Shown here in pieces: positions 4,561 through 5,619 of a stretch of DNA of 5,619 nt. Each line of letters opens with the position of its first letter. The stretch's first letter is position 1. The position numbers were made by a program, and so were the translations under genes. Source of the stretch: Mogibacterium sp. (GTDB lineage: Bacteria; Bacillota; Clostridia; Peptostreptococcales; Anaerovoracaceae); contig JAFREV010000157.1 in assembly GCA_017434685.1 (NCBI GenBank), positions 1 through 5,619 of the forward strand, read 5' to 3'. The notes under the pieces were generated by a model. It saw nothing but the letters and a program-made list of their open reading frames with translations. It ran no database searches and was not told where the DNA came from.

Positions 4561-5619
4561 TTATTTTAGATATTCGCTTACGACATCCGTATCTGACGGA
4601 GTATCCACATAAAGCGTACCTCTCTTTTCGCGCGTCTCACGACCTTTACCGGGCAGGAACAGTATAGTGTCATCATCCATCAGGCTAATGGCTTTTTTTA
4701 TAGCCTCAACTCTGTCAGTAATAATCTCGTACTTTCCGCCCGCCGCTTTGACATGCACCGCTATTTCTTCGCATATTTTATTGACATCTTCCTCACCGTA
4801 ATCCTCCTCGGTAATAATTGTGTAGCTGCAATTCCTACCGGCGATAGTTCCGAGTTCTTCTCGTCTGTCCAATGCCTTGCAGCCGGGACAGCCGAATACT
4901 ATCATGATTTTCTTACCCGGGAATTCCTCCTGTATAGATGAGAAGAATTTTTCGTAGCTCAACTTATTATGTGCGTAATCTACCAAGGCTATCCTTTTGT
5001 GGTCATCGCTGTAGAACACCTCCATCCGCCCCGGCGACTTGGCCTTGGCAAGCCCGCTCTTTATGAATTCCATAGGGATGTTCATCAATGCGGACATAGC
5101 TATTGCAGCCAGTGCATTTTCGACATTGATCTTGCCGAATGTGCCGAGTTTGATGTTCTCGTCAAAGTCAGGATATCCCTCTATGTTCTTTCCTACTGCT
5201 CTGAATATGACCTGTCCCGAAGCTGACTGTATATCACAAGCGAACACATTTGCTGAGGTATCTTTCTGACTGAATGTTATGACATACGGGCAGTCTTTGG
5301 ACGCTTCATCTATGTCTGCCTGCTCTTCGCAATCGAGGTTGTAACAAGCCTTTCTGCAGTACTTGAATATCTTCAGCTTTGACTCAAAGTAGTCGCGGTA
5401 GTCCGGATGTTCAATAGGGCTGATATGATCCTTTCCTATATTCAGAAATGCTCCTGCCTCAAATGTGACTGTCTCCACTCTGTCGTATTTGAGACCCTGA
5501 CTCGATACTTCCATCGTGAGATATTTGATGCCGCTATTTAGCGCATTATCCATATGGATGTATAGCTGCATAATCTCGGGCGTGGTCAGATGGGATTCCT
5601 CTTCTGTCACGCCGTCGTA
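4561..5619 (-). CDS. MurE-like Mur ligase (UDP-N-acetylmuramyl-tripeptide synthetase family), 5' end outside window
   Basis: Cytoplasmic ATP-dependent ligase of the family that adds the third amino acid to UDP-MurNAc-L-Ala-D-Glu. The frame is open to the window edge and 352 residues are visible; the N-terminal UDP-binding domain and the ATP P-loop are missing. Numbering from the edge, HLTTPE is at 10-15, MEVSSQ at 36-41 and NIGKDH at 60-65. The lysine of YFESKLKIF (K81) fits the carbamylated lysine. The C-terminal domain shows SPGRMEVF, VDYAHN, VFGCPGCKALDRREELG and PGKGRETR. Two departures stand out. The DNPR motif that marks diaminopimelate-adding MurE is replaced by TEEDYGEED, and the usual DYAHTP becomes DYAHNK. 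The protein is therefore a MurE paralogue or a ligase for an amino acid other than diaminopimelate, such as lysine or ornithine. A GTG at 5610 is internal, not the start. The next gene begins 24 bases after the stop. Confidence 0.9.
   Translation of the reverse strand, partial: YDGVTEEESHLTTPEIMQLYIHMDNALNSGIKYLTMEVSSQGLKYDRVETVTFEAGAFLNIGKDHISPIEHPDYRDYFESKLKIFKYCRKACYNLDCEEQADIDEASKDCPYVITFSQKDTSANVFACDIQSASGQVIFRAVGKNIEGYPDFDENIKLGTFGKINVENALAAIAMSALMNIPMEFIKSGLAKAKSPGRMEVFYSDDHKRIALVDYAHNKLSYEKFFSSIQEEFPGKKIMIVFGCPGCKALDRREELGTIAGRNCSYTIITEEDYGEEDVNKICEEIAVHVKAAGGKYEIITDRVEAIKKAISLMDDDTILFLPGKGRETREKRGTLYVDTPSDTDVVSEYLK

Noticed and set aside
3477..5619. Possibility of a new defence or biosynthetic system formed by the ligase, membrane protein and reductase.
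   Set aside because: All recognisable members belong to housekeeping families; there is no nuclease, toxin, carrier protein or export gene in view, so a special system is not supported.

Overview
The window looks like a chromosomal segment of a low-to-mid GC Firmicute, most likely a clostridial (Eubacteriales) lineage. The reasons are the gene content and order (mraZ, rsmH, an ftsL-like gene, a class B penicillin-binding protein), GGAGG-type ribosome binding sites, and Rho-independent terminators. Every gene I can support lies on the minus strand, so the biological reading order runs from high to low coordinates. No tRNA, rRNA, CRISPR array, transposase or phage gene was seen.

Region A (5619 to 3477) is a three-gene transcription unit, cut at its 5' end by the window edge. 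It encodes the central and C-terminal parts of a MurE-like Mur ligase, a small protein with two membrane segments and a coiled coil, and a short-chain dehydrogenase of the YmfI (EF-P 5-aminopentanone reductase) type. The last two genes overlap by 8 bases. A strong terminator at 3432-3460 closes the unit.

Region B (3476 to 3027) is a 450-base gap without a protein gene. On the minus strand it contains the terminator just mentioned, about 215 bases with several short hairpins, and a second terminator (3181-3212). Four copies of a TGTAAAG motif surround the second terminator. Closest to mraZ are 10-bp AAAGTGGNGN repeats that look like the MraZ operator.

Region C (3026 to 1) is the start of the division and cell wall (dcw) cluster: mraZ (regulator of the cluster), rsmH (16S rRNA m4C1402 methyltransferase), an ftsL-like divisome gene and the N-terminal 334 residues of a class B penicillin-binding protein that runs off the left edge. 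A terminator sits between the ftsL-like gene and the penicillin-binding protein gene, followed by a TATAAT-containing segment with a perfect 16-bp palindrome. The transpeptidase may therefore be transcribed partly independently of the rest of the cluster.

The genes share a theme. MurE-type ligases make the peptidoglycan precursor, FtsL and the class B transpeptidase use the precursor at the septum, and MraZ and RsmH are the conserved lead genes of the cluster. Points of most interest are the non-standard substrate motif of the MurE-like ligase, the structured RNA-like stretch before mraZ, and the internal terminator, promoter and palindrome before the transpeptidase gene. I found no clearly new multi-gene system.
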